From assembly GCA_023369685.1 (NCBI GenBank), contig SACZ01000008.1, forward strand, positions 62,001-126,000: a stretch of DNA of 64,000 nucleotides. Reading direction: 5' to 3'. This document shows positions 54,017 to 63,279 of this stretch, in pieces; positions within the stretch are counted from its first letter, which is position 1, and every line of letters starts with the position of its first letter. A program made the position numbers and the translations under genes. The DNA is from Prolixibacteraceae bacterium JC049. Lineage in GTDB: Bacteria; Bacteroidota; Bacteroidia; Bacteroidales; Prolixibacteraceae. The notes beneath the pieces are model-generated. The model searched no databases. It saw only the letters and a program-made list of their open reading frames with translations, and had not been told where the DNA came from.

Positions 54017-54874
54017 ATGAAGAAAATACTACTATCTGTCTTGGTGTTGGTATTTGCCTGGAATATTCAGGCTCAGAATGCATTAATGTGGAAAATATCA
54101 GGAAATGGATTGGATCGACCATCGTTTTTGTATGGAACAATTCATTTGGCTTGTCCTTCGGTAATAAGCATGAAGAAAGCAAAGATTGAGGTGGCTATAT
54201 TGCAAGTAGATCAAGTGTGCCTGGAACTGGATATGGATGACTTAGCTGTGATACAGGCGGTTCAGAAGGGCTCATTCAATGAAGGAATGCATAACTTTTC
54301 GGATGAATTAACAGAAGAGGGGAAAGAGGCTATTGACGATTTCTTACAGGAGAACTTTAAAGCAGGATTAAAACAAATGGGGGTAATGAAACCCTGGGCT
54401 TTGGCTATGTTTATTTCGATGCAGGATGTGGCCGATTGTAAGAATCCAAAACCTTTCGAAGAATTCATTATTAGCTTGGGGAAAAAATACAAAAAAGAAG
54501 TTATTGGAGTAGAAACTCCGGAAGAGCAATTAAGTATCTTCAATAATCTTGATCGCGAAGCAGAAATGCAATTACTGGTACGTGCTATTGAAGAGCATGA
54601 ACAAGATAAGCGGGATTTTAAAGCCATGACTCGATACTACATGAAAGAAGATCTTCAATCGTTGAACAATATGATTATTCGTAGAGATGATATGAAGAAA
54701 ATGAAAAAAGAGTTGTTGGATAATCGAAATAAAAGATGGATACCGAGAATGGTGAAAATTGCTAAGCGAAAACCAACGCTTTTTGCAGTAGGTGCTGGTC
54801 ACTTAATGGGAGACAATGGTGTTATTCAGCTTCTAAAAAATAAAGGCTACAAAGTAACTCCTGTAAAGCACTAA
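54017..54874 (+). CDS. TraB/GumN (TIKI-like) family protein, secreted
   Basis: 285 residues. Signal peptide 1-19 (ending NIQAQ). Family motifs: FLYGTIHLACP near residue 37 and VGAGHLMGDNGVIQLLKNKGYKV at the C-terminus, giving the two histidines of the presumed metalloprotease site of the TraB/TIKI fold. Substrate unknown. A single-gene unit between divergent and downstream promoters. Confidence 0.88.
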   Translation: MKKILLSVLVLVFAWNIQAQNALMWKISGNGLDRPSFLYGTIHLACPSVISMKKAKIEVAILQVDQVCLELDMDDLAVIQAVQKGSFNEGMHNFSDELTEEGKEAIDDFLQENFKAGLKQMGVMKPWALAMFISMQDVADCKNPKPFEEFIISLGKKYKKEVIGVETPEEQLSIFNNLDREAEMQLLVRAIEEHEQDKRDFKAMTRYYMKEDLQSLNNMIIRRDDMKKMKKELLDNRNKRWIPRMVKIAKRKPTLFAVGAGHLMGDNGVIQLLKNKGYKVTPVKH

Positions 54875-54973
54875 AAAACAATAGAAAATTTTGCTGTTTC
54901 AATCATAGGTTGAACGAATTACGACTTGAACGATACAGACGTTAGATGGCTTCTGTTTTGTGAAAGAATATAA

Positions 54974-54982
54974 TACCTTTGT
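54974..54982 (+). promoter_or_regulatory. -7 box TACCTTTGT for kdsB
   Basis: Perfect TAnnTTTGY; leader about 44 bases to the ATG at 55030. No clean -33. Confidence 0.55.
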
Positions 54983-55029
54983 ATTTAATTTATTGTAATT
55001 GAAGAATTACATTAAACAGAGGTTTTAGA

Positions 55030-55791
55030 ATGAAGTTTTTAGGAGTAATTCCAGCAAGATATGCATCGACCCGTTTCCCGGGTAAACCATTGGTTGATAT
55101 AAAAGGAAAACCAATGATCCAGCGAGTTTATGAACAAGCTCAAAAAGCGTTAGAACATGTAGTTGTAGCTACTGATGATCAACGAATTTTTGATGCCGTG
55201 ACTCAGTTTGGTGGAAACGTGGTGATGACAAGTGAAGATCATCAGAGCGGAACTGATAGATGTGCTGAAGCTGTAGAAAAATTTCAGCAAGAGGCCAATC
55301 AGGTGTTCGATGTGGTAATTAATATTCAGGGGGATGAGCCTTTCATTCAGCCTGATCAGATCGAGTCTTTAAAAGAGTGTTTCACCAACGATGCCGTTGA
55401 TATTGCTACGCTGGTACGTCCTACAAGAGATAAGTCGTTAATTTTTGATCCCAATAAAGTAAAGGTGGTTACCGGAGTGGATAACCGAGCTATTTATTTT
55501 AGTCGAAGCCCAATTCCATTTGTTCGCGGAGTAAATGAGGAAGAGTGGGGAGCTGAAAATGAATTCTTAATTCACCTGGGAATGTATGGTTACAGAACTG
55601 CTATTTTAGAGCAGATTACCACATTGGTAATTGGGAAATTAGAAAAAAATGAGTCTTTGGAGCAACTTCGTTGGTTAGAAAATGGTCTTTTAATAATGAC
55701 TGGAAAAACCGAACACGAAAGTTATGGTATTGACACTCCGGAAGATTTGAAATATTTAATGGGACAACAGCACATATTGGAGTTGTTGTAA
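55030..55791 (+). CDS. kdsB: 3-deoxy-manno-octulosonate cytidylyltransferase (CMP-Kdo synthetase)
   Basis: 253 residues. N-terminal GVIPARYASTRFPGKPLVDIKGKPMIQRVYEQA is the family signature, followed by VNIQGDEPFIQ and YFSRSPIPFVR. It activates Kdo as CMP-Kdo for the LPS inner core, matching the lipid A genes elsewhere in the window. Followed after 33 bases by the endonuclease gene. Confidence 0.98.
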   Translation: MKFLGVIPARYASTRFPGKPLVDIKGKPMIQRVYEQAQKALEHVVVATDDQRIFDAVTQFGGNVVMTSEDHQSGTDRCAEAVEKFQQEANQVFDVVINIQGDEPFIQPDQIESLKECFTNDAVDIATLVRPTRDKSLIFDPNKVKVVTGVDNRAIYFSRSPIPFVRGVNEEEWGAENEFLIHLGMYGYRTAILEQITTLVIGKLEKNESLEQLRWLENGLLIMTGKTEHESYGIDTPEDLKYLMGQQHILELL

Positions 55792-55824
55792 AAGTATTAG
55801 ATAATAGATATAAAGAGATAGTTT

Positions 55825-57699
55825 ATGAAACACGTTTTTACATTGATGTTAGTGATGTTGTTAGCCGGAGCTGGTTTTGCACAGCCAGTTGGGTACTACA
55901 ACGGAACTGAAGGGAAAAAGGGAGATGAGCTAAAAGCGGCTTTGCACCAAATTATAAAGGGGCATACCGATTTTACTTATTCGTTTTCGAAAAATATTTT
56001 TCGATACGTGGATGAAGATGTAACGACAAAAGATCATGTGATCTTGTTGTATACCCAACGTTCTGACAGATGGGACAACACTGGTTCTGGAGGCGATTAT
56101 ATTAATCGTGAACACGTGTGGGCTAAATCACATGGTGGATTTAGTGGCATCCGACCAATGGATAGTGATGTGCATAACCTGCATCCTGCTGATGCTTCTG
56201 TAAATGTGAGACGTTCGAATAAAGATTTCGATAATGTTACTGGAGGCTCTACTGATTCAGAGTCAGGATCTAAATACGATGCTTCGAGATGGGAACCAAC
56301 TGATGCTGTAAAGGGAGCTGTTGCTCGTACTATCTTGTATATGGCTGTTCGTTACGAAGGAACTGATGGTGAAATGAACCTAGAAGCCGTTGATGCAGTG
56401 GATACAAGTAGTGCTCCGGAACATGGAAAACTTTCAACTCTTTTGGAATGGAATAGAAATTTCCCACCTACTGCTTTAGAGCGTAGAAGAAATGATCGTA
56501 TTCAGGAAGTACAGGGTAACCGTAACCCATTTGTTGATAACCCGGAGTTTGCCGACCTTATTTGGGGTGGAAAAGAAAACTCGGCAATGAAAGTGGCAAA
56601 TGTCGCTTTCAATAAAAAAGCTCCTATGGCTGGCGAAGCAATCACTTTATCATTCGAGGCAACCGGAATGGATGCAACAGAAGTAAAAGTAGGATCTAGC
56701 TTTGATGAAGTAAATACTGATGTAAGTGTAAGCTTGAGTGGCGATAACGCAACAGCTCAAATTGCAACTACTTCGTATGCGCAGGGAGATACTTTATATG
56801 CAAAAATTCAGTTGACAAAAGGAAGCGATACGTTTACGCGCAGAGTTAGCTATTGCTTTCCAAATAATATTACAGCTGCCGACTTAACAGCTATTGAAGA
56901 TGTTCAAGGCGATCAGGATGCAAGTCCGAAAGTAGGAGAGGTTGTTTCAGTATCAGGAGTGGTAACAGCTAATGCCGATGAAGTTTCGTATTTGCAGTCT
57001 GCTGGAAACGAAAAAGTAGGATTAGCTCTACTAGGTTTCAAGAAAGGACAAATTGGAGATAGTATTGTTGTTACTGGAAAAGTGGCAGAGTATAACGGTT
57101 TAACTGAGTTGGTTGATATTTCATATATTCGTTCATTTGGACATGCTCGTAATGTGGAACCAACTGAAGTAGCTATCGATAATATTTCGGAGTCATATGA
57201 GGGAATGTTAGTAAAGTTGAACCATGTAAATATTAGAACTCAGGGAGAGTTTGAGGGATACAGCAATTATGATGTAGAAGATGATCGTGGCAACACGATT
57301 GTGTTGCGAGTACAGAAAGATTCTCGCTTAATCGGAAATAATGTTCCTTCAGATGTGGTTGATATTGTTGGAATTTTGAGTGAGTACAATGGTAATTATC
57401 AGATCATGCCAAGAACAATGGCTGATATTACTTTAGATACAGATACTCCAGATCCTGTTTCAAACAATAAGAAATTGGTTATGTGGCCAAATCCGGCTCG
57501 CGATAAGGTGACCATTTCTGCTAAAGAGGGAATTGTTCGTGTTTCATTTATCGACATTACTGGTCGTGTATTGAAATCGATTCCTTGTAATGGAACTAAT
57601 GTTGATATTCCATTAAATGACTTCCGAAGTGGAGTTTATATGGTGAGAGTAGAAGAAGGAAATGGTAAAAATCAAGTACGTCGTTTAATTATTAAATAG
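55825..57699 (+). CDS. Secreted endonuclease I with OB-fold-like region and type IX secretion tail
   Basis: 624 residues. Signal peptide 1-19 (ending GFAQ). The EndA/NucM nuclease domain (about 20-255) shows NREHVWAKSHGGF with the catalytic His and NLHPADASVNVRRSNKDF. Residues 265-360 are beta-rich; 365-540 resemble an OB-fold region of Bacteroidota secreted nucleases. The last 75 residues (LVMWPNPARDKVTISAKEG to VRRLIIK) are a type A sorting tail. Likely degrades extracellular DNA or RNA for nutrients or biofilm turnover. Confidence 0.9.
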   Translation: MKHVFTLMLVMLLAGAGFAQPVGYYNGTEGKKGDELKAALHQIIKGHTDFTYSFSKNIFRYVDEDVTTKDHVILLYTQRSDRWDNTGSGGDYINREHVWAKSHGGFSGIRPMDSDVHNLHPADASVNVRRSNKDFDNVTGGSTDSESGSKYDASRWEPTDAVKGAVARTILYMAVRYEGTDGEMNLEAVDAVDTSSAPEHGKLSTLLEWNRNFPPTALERRRNDRIQEVQGNRNPFVDNPEFADLIWGGKENSAMKVANVAFNKKAPMAGEAITLSFEATGMDATEVKVGSSFDEVNTDVSVSLSGDNATAQIATTSYAQGDTLYAKIQLTKGSDTFTRRVSYCFPNNITAADLTAIEDVQGDQDASPKVGEVVSVSGVVTANADEVSYLQSAGNEKVGLALLGFKKGQIGDSIVVTGKVAEYNGLTELVDISYIRSFGHARNVEPTEVAIDNISESYEGMLVKLNHVNIRTQGEFEGYSNYDVEDDRGNTIVLRVQKDSRLIGNNVPSDVVDIVGILSEYNGNYQIMPRTMADITLDTDTPDPVSNNKKLVMWPNPARDKVTISAKEGIVRVSFIDITGRVLKSIPCNGTNVDIPLNDFRSGVYMVRVEEGNGKNQVRRLIIK

Positions 57700-57728
57700 G
57701 TACTTAATATTTATCTCGAAATAGAAAG

Positions 57729-57765
57729 TCCCCGGTTGGTTATGTTGAGTCAATCGGGGATTTTT
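57729..57765 (+). terminator. Intrinsic terminator after the endonuclease gene
   Basis: TCCCCGGTTG (57729-57738) pairs with CAATCGGGGA (57751-57760; one G-U), followed by five T. Confidence 0.85.
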
Positions 57766-57807
57766 GTATTTTTAGAACTACTCAGTACAAAACACTAAAA
57801 AGAGACC

Positions 57808-58788
57808 ATGAGCAATTTTAGAACTATTGTTGATATCCCGGATTTTGGATGGCAAATTAATTATGCCGATAAACTGATGACCATTGGATCGTGTTTTTCG
57901 GAGAATATTGGTGAGCGATTGCAGCAGCTAAAGTTCGATGTGGATGTAAACCCTATGGGAATTGTTTACAATCCGATTTCGGTACAGAATAGTTTGAAAA
58001 TTCTAATGCGAAAACGACTTTTTAGTGAAGATGATTTGTTTGAGCTAAATGGACAATGGAATAGTTGGTTTCACCACAGTCGGTTTTCTAATACAGATAA
58101 ACTGAAAACAATTGAAGTTATCAACAACCGAATTGAGGCATCGCATGCGCAATTAACAAGAGCAAACTACCTGTTGATAACGTTTGGAACTTCTTGGGTG
58201 TACGAGTATAAGGGAAATGGTTTAGTTGTTTCTAATTGCCATAAAGTGCCGGCAAAGGCATTTCAGCGATATCGATTAACACCAAGAGCTATCATTGATG
58301 ATTCGAAAGAACTGCTGGAGCAATTATGGGAATTGAATCCGAATTTGAAAGTGGTTTTTACCGTTAGCCCAATTCGTCATTGGAAAGATGGAGCTGTGGA
58401 AAATCAGTTGAGTAAATCGACATTATTGTTGGCCATCGATCGATTAATAAAAGGTTTTGGTAACGATAAGCTGGCTTACTTTCCATCGTACGAAATAATG
58501 ATGGACGATTTACGCGACTACCGATTTTATGCCGATGATATGTTGCATCCATCGGCTTTGGCAGTGGATTATATCTGGGAGAAATTTAGTGATGTGCTAA
58601 TCGATAAAGAAAGTCAGAGTGTGTTCAACTCCATTGAGAAAATGAATAAAGCAATGTTGCATCGTCCGGTAAATGCGGATTCAGAAGAACATCAGAAATT
58701 TAAAAAGAAGCAATTACAGAAAGTGATGCAACTACAGAAAAAATATCCGAACCTGAATTTTAGCGAAGAGGAAAAATATTTTGGATAG
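57808..58788 (+). CDS. GSCFA domain protein
   Basis: 326 residues. Family motif MTIGSCFSENIGERL near residue 25, then LITFGTSWVYEY, FTVSPIRHWKDG and YADDMLHPSALAVDYIWEKF. The family is related to SGNH/GDSL esterases (Ser in GSCF, Asp/His in DDMLHP) and is common in Bacteroidota and in capsule loci; substrate unknown. No signal peptide. Lysine-rich C-terminal tail. Confidence 0.88.
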   Translation: MSNFRTIVDIPDFGWQINYADKLMTIGSCFSENIGERLQQLKFDVDVNPMGIVYNPISVQNSLKILMRKRLFSEDDLFELNGQWNSWFHHSRFSNTDKLKTIEVINNRIEASHAQLTRANYLLITFGTSWVYEYKGNGLVVSNCHKVPAKAFQRYRLTPRAIIDDSKELLEQLWELNPNLKVVFTVSPIRHWKDGAVENQLSKSTLLLAIDRLIKGFGNDKLAYFPSYEIMMDDLRDYRFYADDMLHPSALAVDYIWEKFSDVLIDKESQSVFNSIEKMNKAMLHRPVNADSEEHQKFKKKQLQKVMQLQKKYPNLNFSEEEKYFG

Positions 58789-58794
58789 AAACAA

Positions 58795-58900
58795 TAGCAT
58801 CGGTGAGTGAGTGATTGAAGCGGTTACCCCGCAGCTCAAAGGGCGAGGAGTAGAAGCGAAAGGAACGACCCGAATAGAATGAGAGACACGCCATAAAAGG
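58795..58900. other. GC-rich, purine-rich spacer upstream of gltX
   Basis: About 105 bases, roughly half or more G+C by eye and rich in GA runs (GAGTGAGTGATTGAAGCGG, GGGCGAGGAGTAG), unlike the AT-rich gaps elsewhere. No gene or stable long hairpin is seen. Confidence 0.5.
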
Positions 58901-58960
58901 GTGATTATTGCAATTATGGATTTTCAATGAGACAGATGATTTGAAAATCTTCTATTATTA

Positions 58961-58969
58961 TATCTTTGC
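58961..58969 (+). promoter_or_regulatory. -7 box TATCTTTGC for gltX
   Basis: Perfect consensus, with TTTG (58940-58943) 17 bases upstream. It lies within the open frame upstream of gltX, showing that the real start is ATG 58992, after the promoter. Confidence 0.7.
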
Positions 58970-58991
58970 ACAAATTTTCAACTGCACAGTT

Positions 58992-60524
58992 ATGACTGAA
59001 AGAAAAGTACGCGTTCGATTCGCACCAAGTCCAACAGGCCCATTGCATATGGGGGGAGTGCGAACTGCTTTATTTAACTATTTGTTTGCGCGCAAACATG
59101 GTGGCGATTTTTTATTGCGCATTGAGGATACCGACCAGACTCGTTATGTTCCGGGAGCGGAGCAGTACATTATAGAGTCGTTGAAATGGTGTGGAATTGA
59201 AATTGACGAAGGAATTGAGCAGGGCGGAGAGTTTGGCCCATATCGTCAGAGTGAACGCAAGGCGATGTATCGTCAGTATTCCGATCAGTTGATTGAGAGT
59301 GGTAATGCTTATTACGCTTTCGATACACCGGAAGAATTGGATGCTGTACGTAAGCAGTTTGAGGAGAAAAAAGAGACATTTACATATAATACAGCTACGC
59401 GTGGTGAGATGAAAAACTCATTGTCGCTGTCGGCTGATGAGGTGAAGCAGCGCATTGATGCGGGCGAGCCTTATGTGGTTCGTTTCAAAATGCCAGTGGG
59501 CGAGGAGGTGACAGAAAACGATTTGATTCGTGGTAATGTAACTTTCAAAACCGAATTGCTTGACGACAAAGTGTTGTTTAAGTCGGACGGAATGCCAACT
59601 TACCACTTGGCCAATGTGGTGGATGACCATTTAATGCAAATCTCGCACGTAATTAGAGGTGAAGAGTGGTTGCCATCGTTACCATTGCACGTATTGTTGT
59701 ATCGCGCATTGGGTTGGGGTGAAACAATGCCTCGCTTTGCTCATTTGCCACTAATTCTTAAGCCTGTTGGTAAAGGAAAACTAAGTAAGCGTGATGGCGA
59801 TAAGATGGGATTCCCGGTATTCCCATTGTTGTGGAACGATCCGAAAACAGGCGATACTTCTCGCGGATACCGTGAGGATGGTTACTTCCCGGAAGCATTT
59901 ATCAACATGATGGCTTTGTTGGGATGGAACCCCGGAACTGAGCAGGAGATTTTTTCAATGGAAGAGTTGATTGAAGCTTTCAGCTTAGAGCGTGTTACTA
60001 AGTCGGGTTCTCGTTTCGACCCTGAGAAGACAAAATGGTTCAATCACCAGTATATGCATGCCAAAGCCAATGCTGAGGTTGCTGAATTGTTTTTACCAAT
60101 GTTGGCCGAAAAAGGAATTGAGGCTGAAGCTGCTTTTGTAGAGAAAGTGGTAGGAATGGTGAAAGAGCGTGCAGTATTTGTGGCCGACTTGTGGGATCAG
60201 TCGTATTTCTTTTTCCAGGCTCCAACTGAGTACGATGCAAAAACAGTGAAGAAGCGTTGGAAAGAAGGTGTTGCTGAGAAGATGAGCGAAATTGCCGAAT
60301 TCATGAAAGGCATTGAAAACTGGGACGCAGCTCCAATGAAAGAGCAATTCTCAGAATTCGTTACTTCTAAAGAGTGGGGATTTGGAGTTATTATGAATGC
60401 TTTCCGTTTGTGTATTGTGGGAGCAGGAGCAGGTCCAGATCTATTCGATATTTGCGAAATGATTGGCAAAGAAGATGCTATTGCTCGTATCGAGAATGGT
60501 GTGAAAAACATTAAAAGAGGTTAG
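58992..60524 (+). CDS. gltX: Glutamyl-tRNA synthetase
   Basis: 510 residues from ATG 58992. Class I motifs: [22 protein letters not shown] (HIGH-type site, here HMGG) and KLSKRDGD (KMSKS-type, here KLSKR). It charges tRNA-Glu. The frame stays open 28 codons further upstream (to 58908), but the -7 box at 58961-58969 lies inside that extension and homologues begin at [16 protein letters not shown], so the upstream part is not translated. Confidence 0.98.
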   Translation: MTERKVRVRFAPSPTGPLHMGGVRTALFNYLFARKHGGDFLLRIEDTDQTRYVPGAEQYIIESLKWCGIEIDEGIEQGGEFGPYRQSERKAMYRQYSDQLIESGNAYYAFDTPEELDAVRKQFEEKKETFTYNTATRGEMKNSLSLSADEVKQRIDAGEPYVVRFKMPVGEEVTENDLIRGNVTFKTELLDDKVLFKSDGMPTYHLANVVDDHLMQISHVIRGEEWLPSLPLHVLLYRALGWGETMPRFAHLPLILKPVGKGKLSKRDGDKMGFPVFPLLWNDPKTGDTSRGYREDGYFPEAFINMMALLGWNPGTEQEIFSMEELIEAFSLERVTKSGSRFDPEKTKWFNHQYMHAKANAEVAELFLPMLAEKGIEAEAAFVEKVVGMVKERAVFVADLWDQSYFFFQAPTEYDAKTVKKRWKEGVAEKMSEIAEFMKGIENWDAAPMKEQFSEFVTSKEWGFGVIMNAFRLCIVGAGAGPDLFDICEMIGKEDAIARIENGVKNIKRG

Positions 60525-60592
60525 TACTAGCTGCTAAGTACTCTGTACAAAAATATTACTGTAAGAGGCATCAATTAATTACAGTTTTGTTC

Positions 60593-60631
60593 AAACGATC
60601 GTTACTAGAGGGAGTGGCGATCGTTTTTTTA
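60593..60631 (+). terminator. Terminator after gltX
   Basis: AAACGATCG (60593-60601) pairs with CGATCGTTT (60618-60626), followed by T. It reaches the stop codon of the convergent CDF transporter gene. Confidence 0.85.
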
Positions 60632-61492
60632 TTTCAATGGCTCGGCATGAATAGTGATATGCATGCCCATTTCATTCATAATAGCTTTTTCTATTCGGGA
60701 GCAATATTCGTGTGCTTCGTCCAGTGTGAGTTCGGCGGGTAGTTTTATGTGAAAACTAATTTCAGTGTGGTGACCATACTTGTGGATATGAAAATGGTGC
60801 AGATGATTATCTCTGCCGGTAACCTCCAGACTAATGCTTTTCATCTGTTCAACTATTTCGGGGCTAATAGCTTGTCCCAGCATAGTTTTGTATTCACTTT
60901 TTAGTATTTCGAAGCCAGCGTACGCAATCATTAGTGCAACAATAAAGCCAAGCACTGCATCTATCCACCAGAAATAGCGACCAAGGAAAATACCAACCAA
61001 AACAATAGCCGATGAAAGTGCATCTGTTCGGTGGTGCCAGCCATCGGCTTTTAATGCCGAAGAACCATTCTTCTTATATCCTCTAAAAGATGCCTGAGCT
61101 AAAAGCTCTTTGCCCAGAATGGAGATGATTGTAACCACAATGGCCAATGTGCCAAACTGCGCTCCTTGCTTGTGGATCAAGTGATGATAAGAGTCGAGAG
61201 AAAATTCAAAGGCAACAATAAAAAGTAGAATGCCAATAATTATTGCTGTGAAGTGCTCAACACGACCGTGGCCAAACGGATGTTCCTTGTCGGCTGGCTT
61301 CATGGCAATTTTTGAACCAATAATTAATACCAGCGAACTGGCCGAGTCGCTTAGAGTGTGCCATGCATCGGCAATAATGGCAACCGACCCGGAAACAATT
61401 CCTGCCCAATACTTTAATCCGAAAAGAATAAAGTTGACAATAATAGAAAGGCTACCTAGTCGTATATTTAGTTTGTTGTCGTCCTTTTGCAT
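60629..61492 (-). CDS. Cation diffusion facilitator (CDF) transporter
   Basis: 287 residues with six membrane segments. Metal-binding motifs HTLSD (in DAWHTLSDSASS) and HHRTD (in DGWHHRTDALSS) fit the HxxxD pattern of zinc/iron CDF exporters. A cytoplasmic C-terminal domain (about 205-287) contains DNHLHHFHIHKYGHHTEISFHI, rich in histidine. It exports divalent metal, probably Zn2+, in exchange for H+. The exact metal is inference. Confidence 0.92.
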   Translation of the reverse strand: MQKDDNKLNIRLGSLSIIVNFILFGLKYWAGIVSGSVAIIADAWHTLSDSASSLVLIIGSKIAMKPADKEHPFGHGRVEHFTAIIIGILLFIVAFEFSLDSYHHLIHKQGAQFGTLAIVVTIISILGKELLAQASFRGYKKNGSSALKADGWHHRTDALSSAIVLVGIFLGRYFWWIDAVLGFIVALMIAYAGFEILKSEYKTMLGQAISPEIVEQMKSISLEVTGRDNHLHHFHIHKYGHHTEISFHIKLPAELTLDEAHEYCSRIEKAIMNEMGMHITIHAEPLK

Positions 61493-61516
61493 ACTAAATG
61501 GAGGAACGAAAACAGG

Positions 61517-62062
61517 CTACTTTTGTTTATCGAAGTAGAAGTTTTTATTCATAAAAGGAATGAATGCCATTACAACTGCTGGTTGATATAGCGTTGTTCT
61601 GGTGATGATGTCGTTGGTAAGTAATCCCACGGCTCCGTTTTGTTGCTTCGAATTACTTTGACCAAATACCCGGTCGTCGGCATCGCCCAGCTCTATTCCT
61701 TGGTTTATTAGTTGTGCAATTGTGTCGGGAAGTTCGAATGAGGCGGTACGAGCAGTACCTTTTTCTGTTTTGTCCAGAACGACAATCCATGCAAAAGCAA
61801 TCATCTTTCCATGTTCAACATCAATTCCTCCTTCAATGCCAACCCAGTAGTCTGCATTCGGAAATTTTTTTTTCACTTCTGAAGCTCTGTTTTGTGCTCC
61901 CTGAAAAGTCTCATCGTTGCTCATGGGTTGATCGCTAACTCCTGATTGTGCGTTAGCTCCCAGTACTTCAATATTGTTCTGAAAGATAGATGCTGTTGCC
62001 AATTCCACTGCTTTTACTTTTACCGGATTTTTGCTGGCAACAACTATTTTCTGTTTAGTCAT
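61517..62062 (-). CDS. Inosine/xanthosine triphosphatase (YjjX/DUF84 family)
   Basis: 181 residues. KIVVASKNPVKVKAVELA at the N-terminus, then SDQPMSNDETFQGAQNRA and YWVGIEGGIDVEHGKMIAFAWIVV match YjjX-type non-canonical NTPases that cleanse ITP/XTP pools. 24 bases separate it from the CDF gene downstream, so they may be co-transcribed. Confidence 0.9.
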   Translation of the reverse strand: MTKQKIVVASKNPVKVKAVELATASIFQNNIEVLGANAQSGVSDQPMSNDETFQGAQNRASEVKKKFPNADYWVGIEGGIDVEHGKMIAFAWIVVLDKTEKGTARTASFELPDTIAQLINQGIELGDADDRVFGQSNSKQQNGAVGLLTNDIITRTTLYQPAVVMAFIPFMNKNFYFDKQK

Positions 62063-62090
62063 GAATATTGTTTGTTAGAGAGTGGATACA

Positions 62091-62119
62091 AAAAAAGCCG
62101 ATTCAGTATCGGCTTTTTT
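62091..62119. terminator. Terminator between gcvH and the YjjX-type gene
   Basis: AAAAAAGCCGAT pairs with ATCGGCTTTTTT around loop TCAGT. On the minus strand it ends the gcvH transcript. Confidence 0.88.
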
Positions 62120-62140
62120 ATATTGTGGCATCGATATAAA

Positions 62141-62521
62141 TTATGCGCTCAATAAGTCAGTGTAAGCATCAGCAGTTAGAAGTGCATCAAGCTCAGCTGG
62201 ATCAGAAATTTTAACTTTAATCATCCAACCGTCTCCATAAGGATCTTTGTTTACTAATTCAGGAGCATCTTCTAATGCAGGGTTGAATTCAACAACTTCA
62301 CCAGAAACAGGCATCATTAAGTCAGAAACAGTTTTTACTGCTTCAACTGTACCGAAAGTTTCTTCTTTGTCTAAAGTTTCACCTTCAGTGTCGATGTCGA
62401 TAAATACGATGTCGCCAAGTTCTCCTTGTGCGTAATCTGTAATACCAATAATTGCCTCATCACCTTCAACACGAATCCATTCGTGATCGTTAGTGTACTT
62501 AAGCTCTGCAGGAATATTCAT
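62141..62521 (-). CDS. gcvH: Glycine cleavage system H protein
   Basis: 126 residues. [33 protein letters not shown] and the lipoyl-attachment site [11 protein letters not shown] with Lys63 are typical. The lipoyl arm carries the aminomethyl group between the P, T and L proteins. gcvP and gcvT are not in the window. Single-gene unit. Confidence 0.97.
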   Translation of the reverse strand: MNIPAELKYTNDHEWIRVEGDEAIIGITDYAQGELGDIVFIDIDTEGETLDKEETFGTVEAVKTVSDLMMPVSGEVVEFNPALEDAPELVNKDPYGDGWMIKVKISDPAELDALLTADAYTDLLSA

Positions 62522-62830
62522 TTCTTAAGCGTTATTTTGTTATTAATATCTTTTGGTTTTGATTCAAAAGTACAACAAATTTTTGAAAGAAAAACCTAAC
62601 ATATGGCAGGTTGTAAAAAAGGTTGTGTAAGGTGTAATTTGTTGTTTGTCATTGTTTTATATTGTCGATGTGTGGCGAGATGGCTAAGTGGCGGAAAAAA
62701 ATGAGTGTAAAACAAAGAGAGAAGATGAGTGTTTAATGCTATGGATAACTAAAGTAGTAACGATATTTTTAGATGGAGAGTGGTAATATGCTGAGCAATT
62801 GGTATATTTACGTCTAAATTTTTTATAAGT
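62522..62830. other. Intergenic region between gcvH and tsaE
   Basis: 309 bases, AT-rich. It holds a -7-like box for gcvH and, at 62671-62694, a short sequence resembling the 5' part of a tRNA with no 3' part. Nothing else is seen; no clear -7 consensus for tsaE, though TATATTTAC lies near 62803-62811. Confidence 0.5.
62565..62572 (-). promoter_or_regulatory. -7-like box TACTTTTG for gcvH
   Basis: Matches TAnnTTTG on the minus strand but is followed by A. Leader about 40 bases. No good -33. Confidence 0.4.
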
Positions 62831-63250
62831 ATGGCCTTTAAATATCAGATAAATAAGATGGAGGACATTGCTGACGCAGCGGTTGAGTTTGTGAAGCAAT
62901 TTCCAGAAGCGGGAGTATTTGCTTTCTATGGTAAAATGGGAGCAGGAAAGACTACATTTATAAAAGCAATTTGTGAAGAACTAGGAGCTATTGACTATGT
63001 GACTAGTCCAACTTTTGCAATTATCAACGAGTACAACACCGATAGTTCGGATGTATTATATCACTTCGATTTTTATCGAATTAAAGAGATTGAAGAAGCT
63101 TACGACTTGGGATACGAAGATTATTTCTTTGGTGGTAGATATTGTTTCATCGAGTGGCCTGAAAAGGTAGATGCACTATTGTCAGAAGATGTAGTTAACG
63201 TTTCCATAACTGAACAGGAGGACGGCACTCGCCGTATTGAGACGATGTGA
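62831..63250 (+). CDS. tsaE: tRNA threonylcarbamoyladenosine biosynthesis ATPase TsaE
   Basis: 139 residues. Walker A GKMGAGKT (34-41), then TSPTFAIINEY and the Walker B-like LYHFDFYRI, all hallmarks of TsaE. It acts with TsaB/TsaD in making t6A at position 37 of ANN-decoding tRNAs. 29 bases before the alanine dehydrogenase gene. Confidence 0.95.
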   Translation: MAFKYQINKMEDIADAAVEFVKQFPEAGVFAFYGKMGAGKTTFIKAICEELGAIDYVTSPTFAIINEYNTDSSDVLYHFDFYRIKEIEEAYDLGYEDYFFGGRYCFIEWPEKVDALLSEDVVNVSITEQEDGTRRIETM

Positions 63251-63279
63251 TAAGAATTTAATGCCTACAAACCAAATTT

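Noticed and set aside
58908-58991. 28-codon N-terminal extension of gltX
   Set aside because: A perfect -7 promoter box lies inside it, and the glutamyl-tRNA synthetase signature starts just after ATG 58992.
60559-60584. CTGTAA/TTACAG inverted repeat after gltX
   Set aside because: Six-base arms in AT-rich DNA next to a stronger terminator; likely chance.
62671-62694. Sequence resembling the 5' part of a Leu/Ser-type tRNA (GGCGAGATGGCTAAGTGGCGG)
   Set aside because: No T-arm or 3' acceptor strand in the following 100 bases; at most a fragment.
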